Source: Diaporthe sp. PMI_573 (Eukaryota > Ascomycota > Sordariomycetes > Diaporthales > Diaporthaceae). From it: a stretch of DNA of 64,000 nucleotides. The notes under the pieces are model-generated. The model ran no database searches, was not told where the DNA came from, and saw nothing but the letters and a program-made list of their open reading frames with translations. Numbering within the stretch: position 1 is the stretch's first letter; every line of letters begins with the position of its first letter. The position numbers were made by a program, and so were the translations under genes. Location: contig JAJTUP010000011.1 in assembly GCA_021399435.1 (NCBI GenBank), positions 1,364,001 to 1,428,000 on the forward strand, written 5' to 3'. Shown here one piece after another: positions 12,673 through 22,926 of this stretch.

Positions 12673-13465
12673 TTACAAGAAGCCCTTGGTCACCCAGCGG
12701 CTGGCACTGACCATCCACAGCCTCGAGTACCACTGGTGCGCGATCTCCATGTACTTGGGCATCGGGCCCAGGATGCCGTCGTTCTTGTTCTTGGAGTCGA
12801 AGAAGCAGCTCTTGAGGCCCAGCTCGACCTCGCCCCTCTCCTTGTCGACCTCGGCGTACATGACGAACAGGCCGTCGCTCTCCCTCGGCCCGGGGCTGCG
12901 CACGGGGCTGTCGCCGCAGCGGACGGTGATGGCGGAGGGGGTCTTCTCGACGACCTCGAAGTGGTCCGTTATGCGCGTGCCCGGCTCGTAGTTGGAGGTG
13001 GCCAGGTCGCGAGGGGACCAGAGGTGGTCGGGGGTCTGGGCCTGGTACTTGTTTGCGAGGATGCGGCGCTGGGACCTGTAGCCTGTTGGGCGTTGCGAGG
13101 GGTATTTAGCAATGCGCTGGGCTGTCTGATATGCACGCGTGCTTCATCGTAGGTACGAGAGGGAGACGACAGCGCGAGGGAAGAAGCTCACCCCAGCCGG
13201 CCCAGACGCCGCGGCAGAACTCGAGCGCCAGGGCGCCATCCTGCTCTAGAAGCTCTGGTCGGATCTTGGATAATGGTATGCGCTTGATGCAGACATCTTG
13301 GGTGGAGGGGTTGTTTTGCACGTTGTAGCGGTTGAATGGGTTGGACTTCCAGATGGGGTCGTCGCGGGGCAGCGGGCGGATGATGGAGGTGGAGCCGGCG
13401 ACGTAACCGACGAGGGCAGTGCCCGTGAGGACGGTGGTATAGAATGTCTTTTTGATGATTCCCAT
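12673..13465 (-). CDS. Conserved fungal hypothetical protein
   Basis: Exons 13465..13192 and 13082..12673, with a 109-nt intron (GTGAGC...ACAG, branch GCTAAAT), encode about 227 residues. The protein begins MGIIKKTFYTTVLTGTALVG, suggesting a short N-terminal membrane or mitochondrial segment. It continues with PLPRDDPIWKSNPFNRYNV, a basic stretch GYRSQRRILANKY, and a C-terminal half with TRITDHFEVVEKTPSAITVR and a final SRLWMVSASRW. The second half has an alternating beta pattern that resembles SRPBCC or DUF2867-like domains, but I am not certain of that. I recognise the protein only as conserved among ascomycetes. The frame is open and the phases match. Confidence 0.7.
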
Positions 13466-14530
13466 CGTGGCTGCTGGCTGGGCTGGCTGCTCTGAAAAAA
13501 AAGAGGAAATGTTCAGGGTAGTAGACGAAGGGAGAGAGAAGTAAAAGACAGTGGTGTTTCGAAGAATTGGGTTGGAGAATTGGAGCTGGTAGGTAGCTTT
13601 GTTTGTTGTCGCGTGATGGTTGCGTCGACACACACAGTATGCAGTGTGCAGCATGCGGGACTACAAAGCAGGTCTCTACTGTTCTTAGACCTCGGATGAT
13701 AGACGAGCCTGCGCCTCGCCCAGGTGGTGGAGCTACCCGTCAGCCCCCCAGTATTCGGGCCCTGAACTGCCTGAGAGCTCGCTCTTCCCCTGCAACACGA
13801 CCGAGATGGGGCTCGCGTCGCGGGGTAATTCGGGACGGTCGACGTCGCAGTCGGGCTGTACCGGCCCCGACCACCTCCTTCAATGAACGGCTGCACAGTG
13901 CAGCGCTGAGATCCACTTCACCATCAATCTCATTTCAACAACGACGACATCCCGTCGCAACACCAATCACGGCCAGTCAATTACTATTTTGCTGGGAGAT
14001 GATCAATTGCATCTACTTGTACTTTCACCGTGGTCTTCTTGCTAGTTGACGTCCTCATTACTTATTACCTGCCAACTGCAGTGTGCGATGGAGACACTGC
14101 CACGAGCCCACAAATTCGAACATTCGAAGCTGTCGCCAGCGCAACAAGTCGCCGCGGACGGGCTTTCATTCGCTTCTTTTCCCACGTAGACTTCAATTTC
14201 GGGTTGGATCATGTCTGCACCGCATCTAGCGATGCGCATGGTGGTAGACTGGTGGAGTACGGAACCGCCTTGATGTCCCTGACGCACACAACCTGACACA
14301 GACTTCGTCTCGGCGCCCGCTGTCAAAGTTTAGCTTCTTCAGCTTCTAGTTTCTTCTTGCCGTCGATTGTTTCAGCTTGGCGTTTTCATTAAATGCCATC
14401 CCATCGTCCTCATGTCATGGCGAGTGGTCGGAGAGATGTGTCGAGTGACCCATCTTGCCAGATATCGTGATTCTTCGCATCCCTTTGCACACGTACGAGT
14501 ACAATATACCCAGACCAAAAGCCTGTAAAC
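13466..14530. other. Intergenic, divergent promoters
   Basis: This is the head-to-head region between the hypothetical gene (-) and the DUF3431 gene (+). Pyrimidine-rich leader sequence flanks both starts. I see no additional gene. Confidence 0.45.
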
Positions 14531-15525
14531 ATGGGCGTCTACCGGAGACGGCAGCTTCGTGCAGCCTTGTCCCTACTCGTATATCCATTTGCCTTCGCTG
14601 TCCTGCTCACCTTCGCAGCCAAGCTCCTCTTTGGTGGACGTCCAACGTCGTCTCCCCCTCCAGTGACAACATCCAGTCAGGACAGCCCCCAGCAACAGTC
14701 TGGCGCAATCTCCAAGGCCCTCGTGGTCGCCTCAACTACAAAAGATGACACAAACTGGCTCTCAGAGATCCCTTCATCACTAAACTGGACAATAAACCAC
14801 TACCGCGTCGATGCACCCCTGAACCCGATACTCAGCGTGCCCTCAAGGAAAGGCAACGAGGCCATGGTCTACCTGACATACATAATCGACAATTACGACG
14901 CCCTCCCCGACGTAATCTTTTTCCACCACGGCCACCCTCGCGCCTGGCACCAAAAACTCACCAGCGCAGAGGAGGTAGCCCGCCTCCGCACAGAGTATGT
15001 CCTCAAGGCCGGCTACGCCTCCGCCCGCTGCCTCCCCGGCTGCGAGAACGTCGTCCCCCTCGAGGGCGGCGAGCCCGCCTCCCACATGGCGGCCCTCCCC
15101 CTGCTCTCGCGGAGGGACCACCTCGTCACCCTGCTGGAGAACTTCCTCGAGCCCGCGCGGTTCCCCGAGCTCGAGGGGGCCGTCCCGAAGCAGCTGGCTG
15201 CGCCGTGCTGTGCGCAGTTTGCCGTCAGCAGGGGACGGGTGATGCGCAGGGAGAGGGAGTGGTGGGTTAAGCTCAGGGAGTGGCTTATCGAGGCGCCGCT
15301 TCCGAGTATGAACTCTGGGCGGTTGATGGAGCATCTTTGGCATGTCTTTTTTGGCATGGAGGCTGTGCAGTGAGTTTCTTTCCTTTTTGGTCACCTGTTG
15401 CGGAGGATTGCGATGTTGGCTGACGTTGCGGCTACAGCTGTCCGAGTCTTGAGGCTTGCCGGTGCCACGTGTTTGGGATGGGGGATAACTGCGAAAGCTA
15501 CTTCGAGCAGGAAAGGTACATGTAA
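14531..15525 (+). CDS. DUF3431 family protein, membrane-anchored
   Basis: Exon 1 14531..15369 and exon 2 15438..15525 are joined by a 68-nt intron (GTGAGT...ACAG), giving about 308 residues. Residues 13-36 form a hydrophobic N-terminal anchor (ALSLLVYPFAFAVLLTF), followed by a Ser/Pro/Gln-rich linker. The conserved core includes LVVASTTKDDTNWL, YLTYIIDNYDALPDVIFFHH and a late MEHLWHVFFGMEAV. The second exon supplies the cysteine-rich end (CPSLEACRCHVFG) expected of this family. Without the intron the frame stops at 15371-15373 and loses those cysteines, which is why I splice here. The family is fungal and of unknown function, probably acting in the secretory pathway lumen. Confidence 0.85.
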
Positions 15526-16098
15526 CAAGTGGGGGAGAATCAATCTGCCTTCATCTGTCAAGCATTCTTCGGTGGAACACAGCCTGAGCACATATCCCCC
15601 CCGTTTTGTCCCACTGCGAGATTTTCCGTTAATCCAGATCAGAATGTCCACCAAACCACCATACGTCGTATTCATTCCCCAGCTTCGAGTGTATTCTGAG
15701 AGATCTACTTGAGCCGGGGGTTTGGTAATCTCTGAATCCCATCAGCCTCATCTCTGACAACCCAAATTCTGCCTTGCAACGTATTCCTGTCCGCACGAAT
15801 TGCGGTCACATGTTACCAAGTCGATCCCCCAACCCACAGGAGCATATCAGCGGCTGTGTACTCAGACTGCTGATCTGCATCCAGCAACGCGATGAAGCGC
15901 CCGAAGATACAGCCCGTACGTCGACACCATGCCTCTCCCTCCCATGCCACACCGAGCATCGACCGACCGATAGACGACCCCATCTCAGCCCAGCTTCGGC
16001 CCAGGCACATCAGAAACAAAGTGCTTCATAAGCACACTATTGTTCTTCCGCTCCATCTTACCTGTTTCATGACGATGTCAGCGCACCATTCACAAATT
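15526..16098. other. Intergenic, convergent 3' regions
   Basis: This lies between the DUF3431 gene and the Rei1-like gene, which converge. Nothing recognisable was seen. Confidence 0.5.
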
Positions 16099-17208
16099 TC
16101 ACTTCTTTGCGGTCTTGTTGCCCCGCAGCTCGACCTTACTCCAGAATCTGCGCGCCTCGTGCCGCGCCCTGTCCTGCTGCTTGAACTGCCGCAGCACGAC
16201 GGCCCTCTGCTCCGCTGCGGGGAGGTGTGCCAGCGCCGCGCGGTCGTTGAGCGACATCCTTGACATCGCTACCGCCAGTGTCGATCTGCCGCTCGCCTCG
16301 GCGCGGCGCTCCAGCCGCGTTAGTGCACGCCCGTTGTTTGCCGCCGGGGTGGTGCTCGTGTCTGGGGTTGGGTCTGTGGGTGGTGGCCCCGCGATGTCTT
16401 CGCTTGGTTGGGATGCGGGCGCGCAGGACGCCGACGCGAGCGCGCCGCGCCGGGTGGGCTTCTGCGTCTCGGAGAGTGGGCGATGGTGTTTCGGGGCCGG
16501 CGCCGAACGGTGCGAGAGGAGCTTGCCCGACGCGAGGAGGAGGCCGCCTTCTCTGAGCCGGAGGGGCTCGCCTCCTACCGGTCCTGCCCCCGCCTCTTCG
16601 TCGGAATCGGTTGACTCCCCTTCACCGGAAGATTCGCCCCGTGCCTCGCTCTCGTAAAACTCGCGAAACTCACTCCCGCCGTCCTCGAGGTCGATCCGGC
16701 AGTGGCCCTTGCCCGTCATGTGCTGCCGCACCGCGTGCGCGCTCTGCCGTTGCGTGTGGCAGAGGAGGCACTCGTTGTACGTGGATATCACGAGGTGCAT
16801 GTACCGCACCAGGGTCTCGAGGTCGACCGCTAGCGTGAGGGACCCGTTGTCGATGGCTGCGGGGATGAGGAGGGAGTGGTTCCTGCTCATGTGGGATAGG
16901 TTGGATTCGAAGTCTAGGGAGGTGGTGCTGCAGAACAGGCATTGCGTCGGTGTGAACGGGTCGCTGCCTGCTTCCTGCCGTGGGACGTCTGGGTCTTCAT
17001 CAACTCCGTCTTGGTCCTCTTGAGTGGCCCTTTCTGGGCTTTGTGTCCTGCCATTGTGTGAGTATGTGCGCCTCTGGGAAAGCTATAAAACGAGGAGTAG
17101 AGCTGGGTACCTGTTGGGCAGTGTCTTCTGTGGTACAACGGCCTTGCCCTTCCCTGTCAACGGTGTCTCTGGTGCGGAAGCACCCATCAGTCTGGTGTTA
17201 CCTGTCAT
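16099..17208 (-). CDS. Rei1/ZNF622-like C2H2 zinc-finger protein, short form
   Basis: Exons 17208..17111 and 17047..16099 are joined by a 63-nt intron (GTACCC...GCAG), encoding about 348 residues. Two adjacent C2H2 fingers are visible: CLFCSTTSLDFESNLSHM with the following RNH, and CLLCHTQRQSAHAVRQHM with GKGH. The spacing and the text between them (NHSLLIP, LETLVRYMHL) match the paired central fingers of Rei1/ZNF622, a cytoplasmic factor that recycles the pre-60S export adaptor. An acidic Ser/Glu-rich stretch follows, then a long Ala/Pro/Arg-rich tail ending ELRGNKTAKK. The N-terminal finger normally present in Rei1 is missing; instead there is a 60-residue Thr/Lys/Gln-rich leader. It may be a divergent paralogue and not the housekeeping gene. 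Confidence 0.8.
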
Positions 17209-18973
17209 GGTGTCGGCGTGGGATGTGCCAGATGATGTTGATGCAGCATCCATGCGATCCTATATGTAATAGTATATCTGTATGTACTCAGTGAATAACT
17301 CCTTGGTTCGATCGAGACTGGCTGGGACGCGCTCCATAACGACCTTCTGGGTTGCGCCATGTCCCTGCTCTATATATATACATCGTTAATTTTCAGGAAT
17401 CGTATATTAAGCCTATTTCAGTAATCGATCCTGTATCTTCTCTCTCACCAACTCTCACACGAATTCGTTGGTGACTCAGGCCACGAACTGGATCGTACGA
17501 AAAGGGGCCTAGGTTGTGGCTGATACCAAGGTTGTCCTGAGGATTCAAAGGTCGAGGCCCAGGGCATGCGGTACATCAGTATTAGCAATGCGCAGAGAGC
17601 ACACCAATAGGTGTTAGTGCGAGACCTCTTGTCCCGAATCGTCACTCAGAATGACTCATGCCGATGCAAGGCGATCCCACGACATAATCCTGACACCTCA
17701 CCGAGCTTGAAGAGGGAGGTGCGGAATAACGTCAAGATTAGCATAGAAGAAGCTTGTCTTAATTGCTATTGGCCTACTGTGCTGTCAATTGGCTTGATAT
17801 TATAAGTCGCGCCCCATCGGCCTGAGTGGCGTTGCTCTTCTCCGTACGCGATTATCGCCCCCGTTCCTCCTGCAGGGTCTCCATGAGCTGTTCTCTACAA
17901 GTTTCAGGGGCCTCAAATTTTGTGCATGGCTGCTAAGTCAAATTTCCCCTGGGACTCTGAGAGAACTTTAGAATCCTATGCAAGGCTTAGGTCGACTTCG
18001 GTACAGAAGCTCAATCCATTATTTCTTTCAAGTTGCGATTCAGAAAGTGAAATCAAGAGGTTGTTATTCCACGCAAGGTCAACGCAAACAAGTTGAGTAA
18101 CATTGGGCATTGAATTTCTTGTGGAAACAAGAGCATGATCATCCAGGAACAAGGGACAAAGGAGGAATAATAATATTATTCGTTGTCGTGCTCACACGTA
18201 TACAAGTCAGATAAAAGAGGGCAATCTAAACAGTTTACTCCAGCTCACTCACTACCTTGACTAAGTGTATGATTTGCATAAATTCGGTTCCCGCCTCTTT
18301 GAAAATTGTCAAATTGACATTGAGCGAATTAGAATGTATACAAAACTGAGTACAGAGATCATGAATGAGGTTGTTTGAGGTCAAATTTTAGCTTGATATC
18401 GCACTAGAATATTCAACAAGTAATTACACATTCGAGAAAGACTGTTCCCACAAGACTATCTCATACCGCAGACCTCAGTCACAGCATGCCCAGTCTGTTT
18501 TTCTGTGGGAACGCACTTGAAAGGGAGCCCCATCCACAACCCTGGGCTTCGGCATCGGTGGAGACCAGCAGGCTGACAGCAAAACGGGGACAGATGGCCC
18601 AGCGCTAGCCCCCGTTGGTATTTCTATATGGCGGGTAGTGCTTACGGTGCCCCCAGGCGGTCCTCACGATCGGAGATGTGGGACAGAATGGGACAATTCG
18701 TCGTTCTGATTTGTATGCGATGCCGATTTCAGCCGAATAGACCATGGGTGTCATCATCATCAATTCAGGAGTGTTCTTCAACAGGGAATGAGATATAAAT
18801 CGGCCGGGAATCCGTCATCCATGAGTCCTCATCCGGGGCAGATTCACTTGTAGCGTGTACTGAACCTCATAACACGACCGGAAACGCAAAGGCGATCCTA
18901 CTTTGCGCATACAGTGCTGTCAATATTACGAATCCCTCTGACAACCCTGAGGAACGCCTTGATCGTCCCAAAA
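17209..18973. other. Intergenic region, no gene recognised
   Basis: No frame with domain-like composition was seen over about 1.7 kb. The right part presumably contains the promoter of the MDR dehydrogenase gene. Confidence 0.5.
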
Positions 18974-20129
18974 ATGCCACCCTCAAACACAGCCGCCTGG
19001 CTAACAAAGCCAAAAACACCCCTGGCCGTCTCCTCGGCACCCTACACCCGGCCCGGACGGAACCAGATCGTAATCCGCGCCCGCGCCGTAGGTATCAACT
19101 TCTGCGACTGGGCCAATCAGGACATAGGCGGCATGTTATTCCCCTGGGCCAAGCTACCCTACATCATGGGCGAGGACGTCGCAGGGGAGGTCGTCGAGGT
19201 GGGGCCCGGCGGCGGCGATGGCGAAGTCCCCTTCAAGGTCGGCGACCGCGTGCTGGGCCACTGCCTCGGGCTGGACAAGATCAGCTCCGGGTCCAGCGAG
19301 GGCGCGTTCCAGGAGCACGTCGTGCTGCGGGCGGGGCTGGTGGGCGCGGATACCGGACTCGGTCGCGTTCGAGAGGGCTTGTGTGCTGCCGGTCTGCCTG
19401 AGCACCGCTGCCACGGGGTTGTTTTGCGATAAGCACCTGGCGCTGGACCTTCCTTCTGTTGATAACTACGATGCTGGGAGGGCGAACAAGGCAGGCAAGG
19501 TCCTCGTTGTGTGGGGCGCCAGCACCGCCGTCGGGATGAACTGCGTGCAGCTGGCGGTTGGGGCTGGGTATCAGGTCGTTGCTACGGCGGGCAAGCACAA
19601 CTTCGACTACGTCCGCTCTCTTGGGGCTGCCAGCGTATTCGACTACCGCGATACGAACTGCGCCCTTGATGTCATCAAGGCGACTCAACATATTGGCTCG
19701 GGGTGTGCCGGGGCCGTTGCGATCGGGGTAGATTCGATCAAGCCATGTATAGACATCGTCGCAGCATGCTGCAAGGGCAAAGATAAGGGGTATGTCGCCC
19801 AGATGTCCCTCAACGGGCCTCCACCACCAGAGCCGGGAGTGCTGAACCTGGTGGCCTGGCTCTCAAGGGCAGGCTATGCGTGGTTCTCAACCCTGGTGAA
19901 GAAGAACCTGAAGGGGGTCAAGGTCGAATTCGTCTGGGGATCTGACCTGTACGATGGCCCTGTCGCCGAGGCAGTGTACGGGAGCTTTCTACCGGCCGCG
20001 CTCGAGCAGGGCAGCTTTGTCCCCGCGCCGGAGCCGCTGGTTGTTGGGCATGGGCTGGATAAGATCCAGGAGGCATTCGAGGTGGGCAGAAAAGGCGTGT
20101 CTGCGAAGAAGCTGGTGGTGACTGTTTGA
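18974..20129 (+). CDS. Zinc-type alcohol dehydrogenase-like (MDR) oxidoreductase, frameshifted
   Basis: The medium-chain dehydrogenase/reductase fold is split over two frames. The first (from ATG 18974; an in-frame ATG at 18914 is also possible) covers the GroES-like domain: VGINFCDW, LPYIMGEDVAGEVVEVG, FKVGDRVLGH and EGAFQEHVVLR. After about 19340 the family sequence continues in the next frame as ARIPDSVAFERACVLPVCLS, then the cofactor-binding segment VVWGASTAVGMNCVQLA and an intact C-terminus ending KKLVVTV. One surplus base in the GTGGGC run (or two missing bases in the GCGCGG run) explains the shift, and the span is one base more than a multiple of three. Relatives act as NADPH-dependent enoyl or quinone reductases (CipB/trans-enoyl reductase type). 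No polyketide synthase is nearby. It may be a pseudogene or a sequence error. Confidence 0.75.
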
Positions 20130-21446
20130 GGATTTGACCAGAGCCAAACTCGTCATTGTGCAACGAGAGGGATGCGTGGCGACATGCGGTCCTCGACCGG
20201 AAGTCGCCTAGAACACGATGTTATTCCGTGGAGAGAACGACCAGCGGCGACGAATAAACAGAAAAGTTTCACTTGGAGAAGACACCAGCTTGAAACAACT
20301 CCAACATGGTTTAGCACTCACCACATGCGCAGATTGTTGCCTTAGAAATGGCGGCAATCACCAGAGCATAAGTGAGACTTCTCTGTCCATCCTCCCCGTT
20401 GCTGGCTTGCTTTTACGAGTTGTATTTCGTTGGCACATGCAATGCCATGATCGATCCAGGAGTGTCAATCACTTGGCTGTGAGTGTTCATGGGAGGGTGT
20501 AGATGGACCCATCCTCCGAAACTTTTGGTCCATCCCAAGCCTTGTTGAACTCTGAAGCTGCGACCTGGTGCGGACGCGGCTGATCCATACAGCTGGAAGC
20601 ATTCTTTCAACGGGTTGGTAGCCTTTCTAGATGTTCACGGAGGGCGAGTCTGATCACAGGACTGTGGTTTCGAGCAGCATGGGACCCATCAGGTGAGGCT
20701 TTTGGCTTGGGAGGAATTCGCGGAAGCAAGGTAGACCGCTCGAATATTCTCTTTTGTCTCCAGTCCTTATTGCAGTCTCATCTCAAATGGTGCCTCCGTG
20801 TATCGAGCACGTATCATTCTCCTAGATGCAATGGGCGCTTCCAAAAACGCCGTGTTCGGTCGGCCGTGGCTCAGCTCGGATCGTGGACTCGACGACGGGA
20901 GGGGCTCGTGGCTTTGGGTCTCGAGCGTAGTACCGTCATGGCATGCACAATTTAGCTCTTGATCTGTATGAGACTTTCTCTCGTCTCCTTCAATCGTCAG
21001 CGAGGTGTTCGGTGGTGCGATGGTCGCGGTGTTTGTGATGCCGGTCAATCGTGGTTGCGTCTGGAGCGCATAGCTGCAAGAGCACCAGAAGAGCTTCAGC
21101 AGGGGAGCTTCACAAGTGGGGCCAGAGCTCCCCTGTGCCAGGCAAGGATGCTCATGCAGGCCCGCCTGGGGGAGAGGGAGCTTGGGCCACTAGCACCCCG
21201 CGTCCACGCGAACCTTCCACTCGCCTACTGTGTACGCACTCATCTGGGGCAGGATGAACATCGACAGCTTGGCGAGCAGCCGGCAACAGCATCGCCCAGC
21301 TTTGACTGGTCACCAAGCACGGGTAGCTTCCTATGTGTGACATCGCCGAGAGCATGTCGCTGTTGCTGCCGCCGTTCTCGGAACAGCTCTGATGCCACAG
21401 TTCATACGGCAGAGGCCGGCACGCTGTGAGATAAGCCTGGCAAGTG

Positions 21447-21461
21447 TATCGGAGATCTGCC
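21447..21461 (+). promoter_or_regulatory. Candidate promoter motif TATCGGAGATCTGCC, second copy
   Basis: Identical over 15 bases to 11849-11863, and here about 310 bp upstream of the EutQ-like cupin start. See the first copy for interpretation. Function is unproven. Confidence 0.2.
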
Positions 21462-21664
21462 GTACGGGTAGGCTACCTCTCCGCTAGGCCCCATGGGCAG
21501 ATATGGCGGTAGCAGCCATGGTTGGCTCGGGGCCTCCATGGCATACGGCCACCCGCCCTAGATGAGGAGGTCCATTGAGCTTAAATACGGCCACACTGGG
21601 CTCTGAAGGCAGTCGTGGACCGATGGACTTCACCGTCAATGACTACATCCCCCACCTCCACCGT

Positions 21665-21675
21665 GTATATATAGG
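21665..21675 (+). promoter_or_regulatory. TATA-like box (GTATATATAGG)
   Basis: The stretch GTATATATAGG lies about 100 bp before the ATG of the EutQ-like gene, a plausible core promoter position. Fungal TATA elements are loosely defined, so this is tentative. Confidence 0.35.
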
Positions 21676-21774
21676 TGTAAGTTATGACCAGGACATCTGG
21701 GCAGCCCGAAAGTGGAATACTGATATCGATGCCGAAGTTATTGAGTCAGATCACTTTACATAGTCCAGAACACC

Positions 21775-22155
21775 ATGGCTACCCAGGATAGCAGCAAGCC
21801 GCTTGCCTTCTCGGTGTACAAGAACGCCCCCAAGGACTTCAAGCCCAAGCTCCTGGCCGAGCCCAACGTCTACCTGCAGGACATCTTCAGCTCGGAGAAG
21901 GTCAATCCGGAGAAGCCTATGTCGTCGGGCATATTCCGCCTCGAGAAGGGCAAGGAGCTCGAGTACCTGTACACGTACGACGAGATGAAGATCATACTCG
22001 AGGGCGAGTTCACCATCAGTGACGAGACTGGCTAGAAGACCAAGGCCGTCCCGGGGGACCACTTCTTCTTCCCCAGCGGGAGTAAGATTACCTTTACTAC
22101 TGAGGATTACGGGCTGGCTCTGTATGTTGGGCAGAGGAATAAAGACCATGCATGA
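21775..22155 (+). CDS. EutQ-like cupin with in-frame TAG
   Basis: A single-exon frame of 126 residues starts at the ATG in ccATGgctacc. It encodes a small cupin like fungal proteins annotated as ethanolamine utilisation (EutQ-type): PNVYLQDIFSSEK, GIFRLEKGKELEYLYTYDEM, IILEGEFTISDETG, then a TAG at 22033-22035. The same frame continues as KTKAVPGDHFFFPSGSKI and FTTEDYGLALYVG to a TGA at 22153-22155. The second half holds the PGD motif and the last beta strands of the cupin barrel, so the fold is incomplete without it. Relatives have a glutamine or similar residue at the stop, so CAG to TAG is the simplest change. Either the gene is dead, the stop is read through, or the base is wrong. Confidence 0.75.
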
Positions 22156-22926
22156 GTGGGAGGGGTATTTGGGTTGCCTCGATTCCTACGTTGGTGGGTA
22201 CCGCAGACCGTTGGTGAGGGACATGGGCATCTTTATTTTTTTTTGGTGGCATTTGTCATGGAAGTCCCATGAGATCGTGAGTGGTCAATGCGAATGTGGA
22301 TGAGCTCACCCCTCAACTGTTAGTGGTGTCGCTGTGGAAAGGTGAATATCCTAACACTCCCCACGAAAAGGTCACCTTCGCACCTATCGAGCAACTGGCA
22401 AACATATGATTTCTCCTACGATAAAATGATGCATGCAACCGAGTTGAACTGTTTTCAAGATACACTGTGGCTTCGCTGGGCTGCAAAACGGTACTTAGCC
22501 CAAACGCCGTGCTGAGACCAGACAAAGGACCAGCGTGCCCGCAACGTCTAAGTAATCAACGGCTGGGATGTCACACACGCCCGGCACACGTGCCATGCAA
22601 CCAACCACGCTGCCACGCCAATCCATCTCCTATTCAAGTTCCAACGCCGTCTTTCCATCTCACGAACCATCGCTTGACCATCACCCGGACCTACCTGTAG
22701 AGCAGCCAGGTCTCTCAGCTGGTCTAAGAGGTGCCGGACACCGGATCAGCCACCAACTGTCCAACTTGACCAGAGTCGCCTCGGCATCCGGCGACCCCAC
22801 TCTGTCCACCGCAGTCCCGGTGCCAAACAAGGCCAACGTTGGAGATATCTAAAACACCAAGCGTATGCACGAATATCCCTACTGGTCGTCTTCTTCATCT
22901 CTACTCTCCAAGGGACTACTGCAAAC
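22156..22926. other. Intergenic; F-box-like gene promoter
   Basis: No gene recognised. The last 300 bases before 22927 are C-rich and probably form the leader of the next gene. Confidence 0.45.

Larger units (their letters stand above)
20130..21774. other. Intergenic; upstream region of EutQ-like gene
   Basis: Long frames on both strands at 20767-21429 have composition unlike known proteins. The region contains the second copy of the 15-mer (21447-21461) and a TATA-like stretch near 21665-21675. Confidence 0.4.

Noticed and set aside
16115..16657. 180-codon plus-strand frame
   Set aside because: It is antisense to the Rei1-like gene in a GC-rich, low-complexity region.
20767..21429. Possible gene between the dehydrogenase and the EutQ-like gene
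   Set aside because: Frames on both strands lack recognisable families, and no consistent exon chain could be built.
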